From DASVUC01 sp038237225 (lineage in GTDB: Bacteria > Planctomycetota > Phycisphaerae > Tepidisphaerales > Tepidisphaeraceae), in the NCBI GenBank assembly GCA_038237225.1, contig JBBRYX010000006.1:1-64000 (forward strand): 64,000 nucleotides of DNA. Direction: 5' to 3'. A model generated the notes under the pieces. It did not search any database and had not been told where the DNA came from. It saw nothing but the letters and a program-made list of their open reading frames with translations. Position 1 is the first letter of the stretch, and each line of letters starts with the position of its first letter. Made by a program: the position numbers and the translations under genes. This document shows, one piece after another, positions 1 through 8,917 of the stretch.

Positions 1-348
1 AAAGCTGGCATCGAGCGTCCCATCAACGTTGTATCGCGCCACCGCGACGTTGCCGTTGAAATGCCCCGCCACCACCCGCTTCCCATCCGGCTGAACCAAT
101 TCATTCTTGACCTGCCCGCCCGCAAACGGAAACGGTTCCGGCCCCTGAAGCGCCGGCCCATTGGTAACAACGCTCCCAAAACTCGTGATCGCCGTCAGAT
201 CCCCTCCATTCCCATTCACCGGCAACCCGCTGAACAACCGCCGCGCCTCCAGCACCTCGAACACCGGCTTGATCGCACAAGCCAGTGCGCGACCGTTCCG
301 AATGCGCGCAGAAAATCCCCGATGATACCGTCCGATCGTATTCAGCAT
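1..348 (-). CDS. Delta-60-repeat surface protein, 5' end only
   Basis: This is the first 116 codons of a gene that runs off the left edge of the window. From the ATG at 348 the protein has a basic N-terminus and then the motif LEARRLFSG at about residues 31-39, a form of the planctomycete N-terminal LEPR-XLL export-linked motif. Further on, QPDGKRVVAGHF followed by VARYNVDGTLDASF matches the delta-60 repeat consensus (…DGK…VAG…, ARYN.DG.LD.SF), which is found in predicted beta-propeller surface proteins. It is divergent from rfbA, and no signal peptide of the usual kind is visible. The substrate or partner is unknown. The reading rests on one complete repeat, so the family call is good but the domain order beyond it is not visible. 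Confidence 0.75.
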   Translation of the reverse strand, partial: MLNTIGRYHRGFSARIRNGRALACAIKPVFEVLEARRLFSGLPVNGNGGDLTAITSFGSVVTNGPALQGPEPFPFAGGQVKNELVQPDGKRVVAGHFNGNVAVARYNVDGTLDASF

Positions 349-634
349 GATGATCTTGCCCGTGAAGAACGACTCTGAGAACAGCTTCCTCTTCAACCCT
401 GTCAATCTGAAGAGAGTACCCCACAGCAACGGAAGTCAAAGAAAAGTTTACCTATCTTTCCGCCTGCTCGCCCACCGAGGCCCCTTCGCAGCATGCGACA
501 CGATCAGCTCCAAAACACTACCGCACGAACCATTCTCTCACTGGCAACCCCCGACCTGCCGATGTATGAACAAGGGTTCATGCCAGCGGACCGTTTACCG
601 GACGTTGTCCAAAAAGTCGTATTTCGGAGTTCAA

Positions 635-1522
635 ATGAAAGGCGTCATTCTCGCCGGCGGGGCAGGCACCCGTCTCTACCCGCTGACCCGCTGCATCAGC
701 AAGCAACTGCTCCCCGTCTACGACAAGCCAACCATTTATTACCCGCTCTCCGTCCTCATGCTCGCCGGAATCCGCGAGATCCTTATCATCTCCACGCCGC
801 GCGATCTCCCCATGATCGAGAACCTGCTCGAAGACGGCACGCAGATCGGTCTGAAACTCAGCTACAGAGTTCAACCCGAGCCCAGGGGAATCGCCCAGGC
901 CTTCACCCTCGGCGCCGAATTCATCGACAACAGCCCCGTCTGCCTCATCCTCGGCGACAACGTCTTTTATGGCCACGAGCTCACCACCATGCTCGACGCC
1001 TCCGCCAAGCTCACCAAAGGCGCTCGCGTCTTCGCCTACCAGGTCAAGGATCCCGAACGCTACGGCGTCGTCGAATTCGACAAAGATTTCCGCGCCCTCA
1101 GCATTGAAGAAAAGCCCGAGGAACCCAAAAGCAACTGGGCGGTCGTCGGCCTGTACTATTACGATTCCTCGGTCGTCAAAATCGCACAGAATCTCAAACC
1201 TTCCCCCAGGGGCGAGCTCGAAATCACCGACGTCAATCGAACCTACATGGCCCGCGGCGAACTCACGGTCCAACCCATGGGCCGAGGCATCGCCTGGCTC
1301 GACACCGGCACGTACAACTCCCTCCTCAGCAGCTCGCAATTTGTCCAAACGCTGGAGGAACGCCAAGGCCTCAAGGTCGCCTGCATCGAAGAAATCGCTT
1401 TCTTCAAAGGCTTCATCGATGCCCATCAGCTCAAAAAGCTCGCGGATCAAGCCGGCAAGTGCGAATACGGCCAATACCTTCTGCGCGTCCTCAAAGACGC
1501 GGAGTCGGGGACTTTCCGATGA
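635..1522 (+). CDS. rfbA: Glucose-1-phosphate thymidylyltransferase RfbA/RmlA
   Basis: Converts glucose 1-phosphate and dTTP to dTDP-glucose, the first step of dTDP-L-rhamnose synthesis, in the cytoplasm. The 295-residue protein has the usual length. It starts MKGVILAGGAGTRL, the nucleotide-binding loop at residues 8-14, followed by the conserved K23-Q-LLPVYDKP stretch. LGDNVFYG carries the metal-binding Asp, and GELEITDVN and AWLDTGT are family signatures. The frame is open back to 347, but the ATG at 635 lies 4-5 bases after a CGGAG ribosome-binding site and gives the family N-terminus. The stop overlaps the start of the next gene (ATGA), so the two are probably translationally coupled. Identity is near certain. 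Confidence 0.95.
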   Translation: MKGVILAGGAGTRLYPLTRCISKQLLPVYDKPTIYYPLSVLMLAGIREILIISTPRDLPMIENLLEDGTQIGLKLSYRVQPEPRGIAQAFTLGAEFIDNSPVCLILGDNVFYGHELTTMLDASAKLTKGARVFAYQVKDPERYGVVEFDKDFRALSIEEKPEEPKSNWAVVGLYYYDSSVVKIAQNLKPSPRGELEITDVNRTYMARGELTVQPMGRGIAWLDTGTYNSLLSSSQFVQTLEERQGLKVACIEEIAFFKGFIDAHQLKKLADQAGKCEYGQYLLRVLKDAESGTFR

Positions 1523-1878
1523 TCGTCGGCGTCAACCACGCGCAAGTAAATGTTCCCAAAGCGCAGCTCCCGCAAGCGCGAGAGTTCTACCTCAACTTCC
1601 TCGGCCTGAAAGAAATCCCCCGCCCGCCCGTCTTCCGCTCCGACGGATTCTGGACCAACGCTGGCGCTTTCGAACTCCACATCGGCGTCGACGACGGCCA
1701 CGACCGCAACACCACCCGCGCCCACTTCGCCTACGAAGTCACCGACCTCCAACACTGGCGCAAGAAACTGGAATCCGCCGGCTACAGAATCACCGAGCAA
1801 CCCAAAATCCCCAACTACGAACGCCTCCAATTCCGCGACCCGTTCGGCAATAACATCGAGCTGATTCAAAGGACATAA
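1519..1878 (+). CDS. VOC (glyoxalase/bleomycin-resistance) family protein
   Basis: A 119-residue single vicinal-oxygen-chelate module: a beta-alpha-beta start (GVNHAQVNVP near residues 4-13), a central His in ELHIGV, and the C-terminal RDPFGNNIELIQ signature with a Glu metal-ligand candidate. The family includes glyoxalases, dioxygenases and resistance proteins, and the substrate cannot be told from sequence. The ATG at 1519 overlaps the rfbA stop by four bases; the frame is open from 1459, but only this start makes sense. The position between rfbA and rfbB is odd, because many clusters carry the epimerase rfbC there. RfbC is a cupin of about 180 residues and this protein does not resemble it, so it should not be taken as a replacement without a test. 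Confidence 0.8.
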   Translation: MIVGVNHAQVNVPKAQLPQAREFYLNFLGLKEIPRPPVFRSDGFWTNAGAFELHIGVDDGHDRNTTRAHFAYEVTDLQHWRKKLESAGYRITEQPKIPNYERLQFRDPFGNNIELIQRT

Positions 1879-1890
1879 GTTCCATCACAA

Positions 1891-1992
1891 AAATGCAACC
1901 GCTGAGACGCAGAGACGCGGAGGAATCGCGGAGAGGACAATCATTTTCCTCCGCGTCTGTCTCCGCGCCTCAGCGACTCCGCGGTTGCATTT
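1891..1992. repeat. Imperfect palindromic intergenic repeat, copy A
   Basis: Two arms rich in the words GACGCAGAGACGCGGAGG and its complement CCTCCGCGTCTGTCTCCGCG pair across a short centre, and the outer ends pair as AAATGCAACCGC with GCGG-TTGCATTT. The transcript between the VOC gene and rfbB would fold into a long hairpin. Copies with the same word pattern but other details lie at 3051-3111 and 47806-47914. Confidence 0.7.
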
Positions 1993-2019
1993 GTTATCCC
2001 AAAATGTAAGGAAGAACTG

Positions 2020-3045
2020 ATGCGATCGATTTTGGTAACAGGCGCCGCAGGTTTCATCGGAGCAAACTTTGTCCGCATGCTCGCCGAGCGCCATGAGCCG
2101 GTAAAACTTGTCGCGTTCGACAAGCTCACCTACGCCGGCAATCTCGCGAACCTCGAAGGTGTCCTCGACGATGACCGCGTCTTTTTCGTCCGCGGCGACA
2201 TCTGCGATCCCGACATCGTCGCCGGCACGTTCAAACAGCACGCCATCACCGAAGTCGTCAACTTCGCCGCCGAGACCCACGTCGATCGCAGCATTCTCGG
2301 CTCCGGTCCCTTCATCCAAACCAACGTCGTCGGCACGCAGGTCCTCCTCGACATCGCTAAAGCAAACAACGTCCAGAAATTCCTCCACGTCGGCACCGAT
2401 GAAGTCTACGGCACCCTCCCTGAAGACAAGCCCGAAGAAAAGTTCACCGAGGAAACGCCGCTCGCGCCCAACAGTCCATACAGCGCCAGCAAGGCCGCCG
2501 CTGATTGCCTGGTCCGATCCTATTTCCACACGTTCCACATGCCCGTCCTCACCACCCGCTGCTCCAACAATTACGGCCCATACCAGTTCCCCGAAAAAGC
2601 GATCCCGCTCTTCGTCACCAACCTGATCGAAGGCAAAAAAATCCCCCTTTACGGCGACGGTATGAACGTCCGCGACTGGCTCTACGTCGAAGATCACTGC
2701 CAGGCCATCTGGACGGTCCTCAACAACGGAACATTCGGAGAGGTCTACAACATCGGCGGCAACAACGAGATGACCAATCGCAAGATCGTCGAAACTGTTC
2801 TCAAAGAAATGGGCAAGAGCTGGGACGAAGGCGTCCAGTACGTGAAGGACCGCCCCGGCCACGATCGCCGATATGCCATCGACGCCAGCAAGATCAAAAA
2901 CGAGCTGGGCTGGGAACCCAAACATCGTTTCGAAAACGCAATCAAGACGACAATCAACTGGTTCAAGGAAAACGATCGCTGGTGGCGGGCCATCAAGAGT
3001 GGCGAATACCTGAAGTACTACGAAACCCAATACGCGGGACGGTAA
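2020..3045 (+). CDS. rfbB: dTDP-glucose 4,6-dehydratase RfbB/RmlB
   Basis: Second enzyme of dTDP-rhamnose synthesis: NAD-dependent oxidation, dehydration and reduction of dTDP-glucose to the 4-keto-6-deoxy sugar. The 341-residue length is typical. Motifs in order are the Rossmann loop TGAAGFIG (residues 7-14), the catalytic TDEVYG (Asp127 and Glu128) and the short-chain dehydrogenase pair Tyr154-x3-Lys158 in YSASK. The C-terminus has RPGHDRRYAID, typical of RmlB. The ATG at 2020 follows AAGGAA at a good distance. It sits downstream of rfbA and the VOC gene and upstream of rfbD with a hairpin repeat on each side, so the four genes probably form one transcription unit interrupted by those hairpins. 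Confidence 0.96.
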   Translation: MRSILVTGAAGFIGANFVRMLAERHEPVKLVAFDKLTYAGNLANLEGVLDDDRVFFVRGDICDPDIVAGTFKQHAITEVVNFAAETHVDRSILGSGPFIQTNVVGTQVLLDIAKANNVQKFLHVGTDEVYGTLPEDKPEEKFTEETPLAPNSPYSASKAAADCLVRSYFHTFHMPVLTTRCSNNYGPYQFPEKAIPLFVTNLIEGKKIPLYGDGMNVRDWLYVEDHCQAIWTVLNNGTFGEVYNIGGNNEMTNRKIVETVLKEMGKSWDEGVQYVKDRPGHDRRYAIDASKIKNELGWEPKHRFENAIKTTINWFKENDRWWRAIKSGEYLKYYETQYAGR

Positions 3046-3050
3046 CGTTT

Positions 3051-3111
3051 GAACACAGAGACACAGAAACACCGAGAAATACTCTTTGCTGTGCTCTGTG
3101 CCTCTGCGTTC
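3051..3111. repeat. Imperfect palindromic intergenic repeat, copy B
   Basis: A short hairpin repeat between rfbB and rfbD. The left arm (GAACACAGAGACACAG) pairs with the right arm (CTGTGCCTCTGCGTTC) at 14 of 16 positions. It belongs to the same loose family as the copies at 1891-1992 and 47806-47914. The right arm ends 15 bases before the rfbD start and only a few bases before its ribosome-binding site, so the fold could affect translation of rfbD. Confidence 0.65.
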
Positions 3112-3125
3112 TAAAGGAATTCCAG

Positions 3126-3995
3126 ATGGCGCTCTTCGACTCGATTCTGATCACGGGCGGGAAAGGAATGCTCGCGCATGCGCTGAATCGCGCGATTGCC
3201 GCCCGCGCTAAGTCCGCGTCGCTCTTGGGTCATCAAGACTTGGACATTTCCGACGCCGACGCCGTCGCGGCGACCTTTAGCCGCCACCGCCCCACGCTCG
3301 TTCTTAACTGCGCCGCCTACACCAAAGTCGACAAAGCGGAAGAAGAAATCGACCGCGCCAACGCCGTCAACGGCGCCGCTGTCGGCATCCTCGCCGCCGC
3401 CTGCCGAGATTACGGCGCCCGCCTCGTCCATTACAGCACCGACTTCGTCTTCGACGGCACCAAGCGCGAACCCTACAGGCCCGATGACGCGACCAATCCC
3501 CGGTCCGCCTACGGCCGCAGCAAACTCCTGGGCGAACAACAAGCCGCCCCGGACGCACTCATCATCCGCACCGCCTGGCTCTACGGTCCCGGCGGTCCGT
3601 GCTTCCCGCGCACGATGATCCAGGTCGCCCGGCAGAAGAAACCCTTGACCGTCGTCAATGACCAAATCGGTTCCCCCACATTCACCCACGATCTCGCCGA
3701 CGCCACACTCCATCTACTCGATGCCGACGCCCGAGGCATCTACCACGTCGTCAACAACGGCTCCGTAAGCTGGTTCGACTTCACCAAAGCCGTCCTCGAA
3801 GAATTCGACGAGAACACGCAGCTTTCCCCCATCACCTCCGCCGATTGGAAAAAGACTCGCCCCGATTCCGCCACACGCCCCGCCTACAGCGTCCTCGACG
3901 TTTCCGCCTACCAACAAAAGACCGGCCACCACATGCGTCCGTGGCGGCAAGCGCTGCGGGATTATCGCCTCGAAGTCGCGCGGGATGGGTTTTGA
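3126..3995 (+). CDS. rfbD: dTDP-4-dehydrorhamnose reductase RfbD/RmlD
   Basis: Last step of dTDP-L-rhamnose synthesis, reducing the 4-keto sugar with NAD(P)H. The 289-residue protein has the cofactor loop TGGKGMLA (about residues 10-17), NCAAYTKVDKAE typical of RmlD, the STDFVFDG strand (104-111) and Tyr129-x3-Lys133 in YGRSK. The frame is open from 2505, but the ATG at 3126 is preceded by AAAGGA and gives the family N-terminus. It follows rfbB after a short hairpin repeat. The epimerase rfbC, which acts between RfbB and RfbD, is not in this window and must lie elsewhere if the pathway is complete. Confidence 0.94.
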   Translation: MALFDSILITGGKGMLAHALNRAIAARAKSASLLGHQDLDISDADAVAATFSRHRPTLVLNCAAYTKVDKAEEEIDRANAVNGAAVGILAAACRDYGARLVHYSTDFVFDGTKREPYRPDDATNPRSAYGRSKLLGEQQAAPDALIIRTAWLYGPGGPCFPRTMIQVARQKKPLTVVNDQIGSPTFTHDLADATLHLLDADARGIYHVVNNGSVSWFDFTKAVLEEFDENTQLSPITSADWKKTRPDSATRPAYSVLDVSAYQQKTGHHMRPWRQALRDYRLEVARDGF

Positions 3996-4018
3996 TTTGC
4001 CCGCAGATCACCTCAATT

Positions 4019-5749
4019 TCAATCCCCTTCAGCGGGCGCAGGCTCTCCGTGTTTCGGGATCGGTGGATCGTAACGCTGCGCGATCGGCATCCGCCGGCCA
4101 AACCCAAACGCCCGGCTCGTCACCTTCAACCCCGGCGACGCTTGCCGCCGTTTGTACTCCGAGCGATCGATCAGCCGAATGATCTTCTGAACCGTGGCGC
4201 CATCAAAACCTTTGTCGATGATCTCGGAGACGCCCATTTCATCTTCGACGTAGTGATCCATGATCGCGTCAAGAATTTCGTAAGGCGGCAGCGAATCCTG
4301 GTCCGTCTGATTCGCGCGAAGCTCCGCCGATGGAACCTTCTCAATCGTGTTCGTCGGAATCACGTCGCGGCCCGCCTGCTGATTGATCCACCGCGACAGC
4401 TCCCAGACCCGCGTCTTGGGCAGATCCGAAATGACCGCAAGCCCGCCGCACATATCGCCATAAAGCGTGCAATATCCAACGGCCAGCTCGGACTTATTTC
4501 CTGTCGTAAGCAGCAGATGGTTGTAACGATTCGAGAACGCCATCAACATCGCGCCGCGGATCCGCGCCTGAATGTTCTGCTCCGTGAGGTCATCACCCAA
4601 CGGCGAATCGGTCGCCGATGTCGGCGAAGCAGAAAAGGTTGGCGACAGGCTCCGCTCATACGCTTCGTGCACATCCTTGATCGGCAGAACGTGAAACTCG
4701 ATCCCGAGATTCTGCGCCAGCGCCCGCGCGTCATGAACGGAATGATCGGAAGAATACCGGCTCGGCATCGCGACGCCGGTAACTTTGTCTTTGCCAAGCG
4801 CCGCGACCGCGATGGCGGCGGTGAGCGCGGAATCGATCCCGCCGGAGAGTCCCAGCACCACCGACTTGAAGCCGCACTTGCGGAGGTAATCCGACAGACC
4901 AAGCACGAGCGCTTTGTAGATCGATTCGATGCCGCGGGAGTAAGACGCGGTTGAAACTTCACGTCCCGGCAGGTCAAACAAAACCAGGTCTTCCTCAAAA
5001 TCCTTCGCCTGCGCGATCAACCTGCCTTCCGCGTCAAATGCGCAGGAGTTCCCGTCGAACACCAGCTCGTCATTTCCGCCGACCTGATTAACGATGAGAA
5101 TCGGCCGCTTGAGATATTTCGCCTGCTGCCCGAACAATTCGACGCGGAACTCGTTCTTCCCTTCGACGAACGGCGATGCGCTGCAGTTAATGATCAGCTC
5201 CGCCCCCGCGAGTTGAAGATCCGCAATCGGGTTCTGGTGATACAGCCGGCGGGGGATCAGCCGCTCGTCATTCCAAAGATCTTCGCAGATCGAGAGCCCC
5301 GCGATCATCCCGCCGACCCGAATGAGCTGCGACCGCTCCGCCGCCGGTCCAGGTTCAAAATATCGGGACTCATCAAACACATCGTAGGTCGGCAGCAGCG
5401 TCTTGATGTGACGCGAGATCACCTTCCCGTCCCGCAGCACCGCGACCGCGTTGTAAAGCGAGCGCCCAACGGGATTCTCGTTGCGATCCGCATAACCGAT
5501 CACCGCAGTAATCCCGCCGGTCACGCGCGAGGCGATCAGGCTCAGCGCGCGAAGGCTGTCCTGAACAAACTGCGGCTTCAGCAGCAGATCCTTCGTCGGA
5601 TAACCGATCAGCACAAGCTCCGGAAACACGACGAGCTCCGCGCCGCCCGCTTGTGCGCGCGAGATGTAGTCGAGGATCTTCCGCGTGTTCCCTGCAAGAT
5701 CGCCAACAGTGGGATTAATCTGAGCCAGCGCGATTCGCATGTCCCCCAT
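4019..5749 (-). CDS. nadE: Glutamine-dependent NAD+ synthetase
   Basis: Makes NAD+ from deamido-NAD+ with glutamine as nitrogen donor. Two domains are clear. Residues 1-270 form a nitrilase-fold glutaminase with the triad Glu44 (FPELVLIGYP), Lys116 (HIKTLLP) and Cys155 (LSICEDLW). Residues 275-560 form the ATP-dependent synthetase with the P-loop SGGIDS (302-307) and the late motifs GNKSELAVGY and FDGATVQKII. The 576-residue length is usual for the two-domain form. A second ATG three codons in (MRIALAQ) is an equally likely start. It is convergent with rfbD, with only about 20 bases between the stops, and follows the zinc-ribbon gene at 7303 on the same strand. Confidence 0.94.
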   Translation of the reverse strand: MGDMRIALAQINPTVGDLAGNTRKILDYISRAQAGGAELVVFPELVLIGYPTKDLLLKPQFVQDSLRALSLIASRVTGGITAVIGYADRNENPVGRSLYNAVAVLRDGKVISRHIKTLLPTYDVFDESRYFEPGPAAERSQLIRVGGMIAGLSICEDLWNDERLIPRRLYHQNPIADLQLAGAELIINCSASPFVEGKNEFRVELFGQQAKYLKRPILIVNQVGGNDELVFDGNSCAFDAEGRLIAQAKDFEEDLVLFDLPGREVSTASYSRGIESIYKALVLGLSDYLRKCGFKSVVLGLSGGIDSALTAAIAVAALGKDKVTGVAMPSRYSSDHSVHDARALAQNLGIEFHVLPIKDVHEAYERSLSPTFSASPTSATDSPLGDDLTEQNIQARIRGAMLMAFSNRYNHLLLTTGNKSELAVGYCTLYGDMCGGLAVISDLPKTRVWELSRWINQQAGRDVIPTNTIEKVPSAELRANQTDQDSLPPYEILDAIMDHYVEDEMGVSEIIDKGFDGATVQKIIRLIDRSEYKRRQASPGLKVTSRAFGFGRRMPIAQRYDPPIPKHGEPAPAEGD

Positions 5750-5773
5750 GGTATAACCAACTTCGCGGGCTGG

Positions 5774-7303
5774 CTAAGGCTTGAGCAGTTCGTCGATGTC
5801 GAAATCATCATCGTGAGTAGGATTCAATGGGCGCGGGGGTCGCGGCGTCGCGCCATGCTGAACTCTCGGCGGCTGCTGCTGGATTATGCGCTGTCGTCGC
5901 GATGCCGCCTGGTCGGGTGTTTCGTAGTCGATTACCACCGGCTCACCTGATGGGATCATCGGTTCATCCAATGGCATCACCGGTTCCGGCACCGGGATGA
6001 CCGGCTGTTCCGCGATCGGAACCGCTTCGATCGGCTTGGGCCGGCGCCGCTGCCGCTGCACCTCGAACCCGCGCTGCGGCGGCAAGCTTGGATCCCGATG
6101 ATGCATCTGAAGAACCCACGGAAACTCATGATGGTGATAACGGTACTGCAACCCCAGATACCACATCAGCGCGTGCATGAAGTAGATCACGCACAGCAGG
6201 CCCGGATACGTGATCAGCGGGTGCAGATACCAATCGTACGGAAACATGTTGTCGCGATCAAACATGTGCAGGAACGTCAGCGCCGTCGCCATGAACGCCG
6301 TCATGTACGCGATCGAGCCCACAAACCAGCCGATCACCAGCAACAGGTAAGGCGCGCCGATGGCCTTGATCACCTTCAGCACGCGATCCGGGCGGAGGTT
6401 CAGCACCGAGCCGCTGGTCGCGGTCGTCAGCAGCAGCGCCGGAAACACCAGCGCGCCAAAGATTTCCACCGCGAGCAAGAACATCGGTCGCGCGTCTACC
6501 GGAAAATAAAACGCCGTGAAGGCGACGCCATATGCGATGAGCAGCGCCAGCATGAACCGGCTGAAGGGTCCCCACAGATCCTCCAACCACTGCAGATCGC
6601 GCAAGGGGCGCGGCAGCTCATCCGATCCGCTCGGTCCAATCTCTTCGATGATGTTCGTATAGTGCGAGAAGAACCCGCCAATGATCCCCAGGAGAAACGG
6701 CCCGAGGATCAGAAATCGGAGCGAAAGCGGGAAGAGCATCAGCAGGATGACGAAGTGCATGCAGACCACGCCAAACATCACCGCCAGGTTCGGCAGCCGG
6801 AAAAGCGCGATGATGATCTGGTACGGTTGGAACGGAAGCTTGTCGAGCTTGGCATAATCAATCGGCGCGCCCTGCCAGATTCCCTTGGAGTTGCTCGTCC
6901 GATCATCCTTCACATCGAGCGGCCGAATCAATTCCCCCGTGATCGGATCGTATTTGGGCGCTCCCGGCTTGGCCTCGTCCGCAAGGCTCAGTGGGATCTC
7001 CTCCGTTCCCGCCCGCTGCACCTCCTCAAGCGTCGTGCGCAGATCGATCTCCCGCCCGTAATCATCCGTGCGATGGCGGGTGTAGACCCGCTCGAGCTCC
7101 TCCACCCGAGCCATCTGTTCATCCGCCCCCCGTTCCTCGGGATTTTCATCCACCTTGTATGTGCCGTCTTCAGAAATCGTGTGCAGTTCCGAAAGCGTCG
7201 GCACATCAACCAGCCGCCCGCACGACGGGCACTGAAACCCCGTCCCCGCCTCGTCATCGGAGCATTCAAAGGGCTGACCGCAATTGCATTTGAACCGGAT
7301 CAT
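5774..7303 (-). CDS. Zinc-ribbon multi-pass membrane protein of unknown function
   Basis: Unrecognised family. The N-terminus is a small zinc-ribbon-like module with Cys6, Cys8, Cys14, Cys25 and Cys28, followed by an acidic cytoplasmic stretch. About six or seven hydrophobic segments lie between residues 160 and 400, and the last 110 residues are a proline-rich tail with repeated VIPVPEPVMPLDEP-like units ending in DDDFDIDELLKP. Similar ribbon-plus-membrane proteins are common in planctomycetes and their job is unknown. The start chosen is the ATG at 7303, which has a GAGG site upstream; the frame extends to 7351 without a site of that kind. It lies just upstream of nadE on the same strand with a gap of about 25 bases, so they may be cotranscribed. 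Confidence 0.75.
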   Translation of the reverse strand: MIRFKCNCGQPFECSDDEAGTGFQCPSCGRLVDVPTLSELHTISEDGTYKVDENPEERGADEQMARVEELERVYTRHRTDDYGREIDLRTTLEEVQRAGTEEIPLSLADEAKPGAPKYDPITGELIRPLDVKDDRTSNSKGIWQGAPIDYAKLDKLPFQPYQIIIALFRLPNLAVMFGVVCMHFVILLMLFPLSLRFLILGPFLLGIIGGFFSHYTNIIEEIGPSGSDELPRPLRDLQWLEDLWGPFSRFMLALLIAYGVAFTAFYFPVDARPMFLLAVEIFGALVFPALLLTTATSGSVLNLRPDRVLKVIKAIGAPYLLLVIGWFVGSIAYMTAFMATALTFLHMFDRDNMFPYDWYLHPLITYPGLLCVIYFMHALMWYLGLQYRYHHHEFPWVLQMHHRDPSLPPQRGFEVQRQRRRPKPIEAVPIAEQPVIPVPEPVMPLDEPMIPSGEPVVIDYETPDQAASRRQRIIQQQPPRVQHGATPRPPRPLNPTHDDDFDIDELLKP

Positions 7304-7468
7304 AAACCTCGTAACGAACGAACCACGATGTGGGATTATATGTCCGCCCAAGGTGAGCGTGGGACGGAGGATGTTGCAGCCCGGTGCCGCCGGGCGAAGG
7401 TGGGCTTAGAAAACGGGTTGGGGGGGCGTTCGCCAATCAGCTCGCGAGATTTCGTCGGCAGGCTCGAG

Positions 7469-8875
7469 TCACACCAGCTTCTCGATTTCGTGGTAGAGGT
7501 CCATCAGCTTCGCGGAGTCTGCGCCGTTGCCGCCGTAGAGGGTGTCGCGCTTTTTGTCTCTGGCGGCAAAGAGGTCGTCGCCGGCTTCGCCGTACATTCG
7601 GTCGCGTCCGGGGCCACCGAGGAGGGTGTCGTTGCCCGCTCCGCCGTAGAGTTTGTCGTTGCCACTGTTGCCGATGAGCATGTCGTTGCCCAAACCGCCG
7701 AGGAGGGTGTCGTTGCCGCCGCCACCGTCGATGGAATCGTTGCCGTCGCCGCCGTCGATTTGGTCTGCGAACGTGCTGCCGATGATCGTGTCGTTGCCAC
7801 CATTTCCAAATATGGTCGTTGACTGTGCGAAGCCGAATAGGTCCGACGCAAGCATCGTGATGACATTCGGAGCCGCAGTTCCGATTACGCGCTGACCATT
7901 TACGTTAACCACATTCTCCACGTTCTGAAAAGTGTTGAGATCAAAAGTTCGAATCGAAGTTTGCATCAAGTCGAATCGATCGGAGCCAGCGCCGCCATCG
8001 ACGTAGGCCGGTGTACCGACAACCTCGAAGTAGTCATTGCCCGGACCACCGAGGATGGTTGTGTGCCCACCGGTATCCGGGATTCCTCCATAATAGCCGC
8101 CAAAGTAATCGTCCTCGCTGCCCCCAATCTCGATCAAGTCGGCGCTGCCGCCTGTCGCCAGAAATACGTCGTTGCCGCCACGCCCAAGCAGTGTCACCGT
8201 CACAGGGTTGACGCCGCCCGTCGTATCCGGGCTGAACTCATCACGTTGATTGGTGCCGCCGATCACCTCGAAATAATCGGAAAGCAGGTCGAACTCGCCC
8301 ACCCTCGTAATGATAATCTTTCCATTTAAAGACGGCTCTGCATCGTCTGGGGTGGGAAAGTTAAACCGAAACGGCGTATCCCGGTCGCCATAGTCCGCCG
8401 TGTCGATGCCGTCGCCGCCGGTGAGAGCGTCACTGCCGTCTTCACCATTGATGATGTCATCACCCGCGCCCCCATCAATGGAATCATCGAGCATTCCCCC
8501 AGTCAACGTATCGTTACCAGCACTGCCGATGATTGTGGCCGATCGCTTCAGGCTGGTGGCAATGACGTCGTCTCCGGCTCCTCCATCCACGTAAACACGA
8601 CGAACCGCCGCTAGCGAAAAGATGAGTTGAGCACCATCCATCGTCGCCACGGCGTTCAGTCCCGACGGCATCACGGCAATTTGATTGGACGTCGAACTCC
8701 CGTTAATCATAAGTGTGCCACGAATCGGTGAGCTGCGCAAAGGGGACCGCGTCGAAGAAGACGCGCTTCTCGAGCCTTTCCAGAGCGGGATGAAATGGAT
8801 GGAACGTATTGAGACTCCGGTCGTATCTAGATTGCAGAAATCAAAGGGGTCAGGAAGATATATTCCACCTTTCAC
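7469..8875 (-). CDS. RTX-type (hemolysin-repeat) calcium-binding protein, N-terminus probably broken
   Basis: Residues 57-455 are built from glycine/aspartate nonapeptides of the GGxGxDxUx type, such as GGAGDDVI, GGDGNDSIDGGGGND and GGAGNDTLLGGPGRD. Such repeats bind calcium outside the cell and form a beta-roll. Two clusters flank a less regular middle of about 200 residues. The first 55 codons do not look like the family. In the next reading frame at about 8749-8786 there is a peptide LERLEKRVFFDA, the N-terminal motif expected for such proteins, running in that frame up to a stop just past the join. This suggests a frameshift near 8720 between the export motif and the repeats. An internal ATG at 8710 would start just before the repeats. 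No type I secretion genes lie nearby. Confidence 0.75.
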   Translation of the reverse strand: MKGGIYLPDPFDFCNLDTTGVSIRSIHFIPLWKGSRSASSSTRSPLRSSPIRGTLMINGSSTSNQIAVMPSGLNAVATMDGAQLIFSLAAVRRVYVDGGAGDDVIATSLKRSATIIGSAGNDTLTGGMLDDSIDGGAGDDIINGEDGSDALTGGDGIDTADYGDRDTPFRFNFPTPDDAEPSLNGKIIITRVGEFDLLSDYFEVIGGTNQRDEFSPDTTGGVNPVTVTLLGRGGNDVFLATGGSADLIEIGGSEDDYFGGYYGGIPDTGGHTTILGGPGNDYFEVVGTPAYVDGGAGSDRFDLMQTSIRTFDLNTFQNVENVVNVNGQRVIGTAAPNVITMLASDLFGFAQSTTIFGNGGNDTIIGSTFADQIDGGDGNDSIDGGGGNDTLLGGLGNDMLIGNSGNDKLYGGAGNDTLLGGPGRDRMYGEAGDDLFAARDKKRDTLYGGNGADSAKLMDLYHEIEKLV

Positions 8876-8917
8876 ACCAGCTTCTCGATCTCGTGGAGAG
8901 GGTCGAGCCGATCGAGG

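Noticed and set aside
101..439. Minus-strand frame of 112 codons at the left edge
   Set aside because: A different minus-strand frame (start at 348) reads the export motif and a delta-60 repeat, so this one is a shadow.
1519..1878. The VOC gene as a dTDP-4-dehydrorhamnose epimerase
   Set aside because: RfbC is a cupin of about 180 residues with other motifs; this 119-residue protein has the VOC layout.
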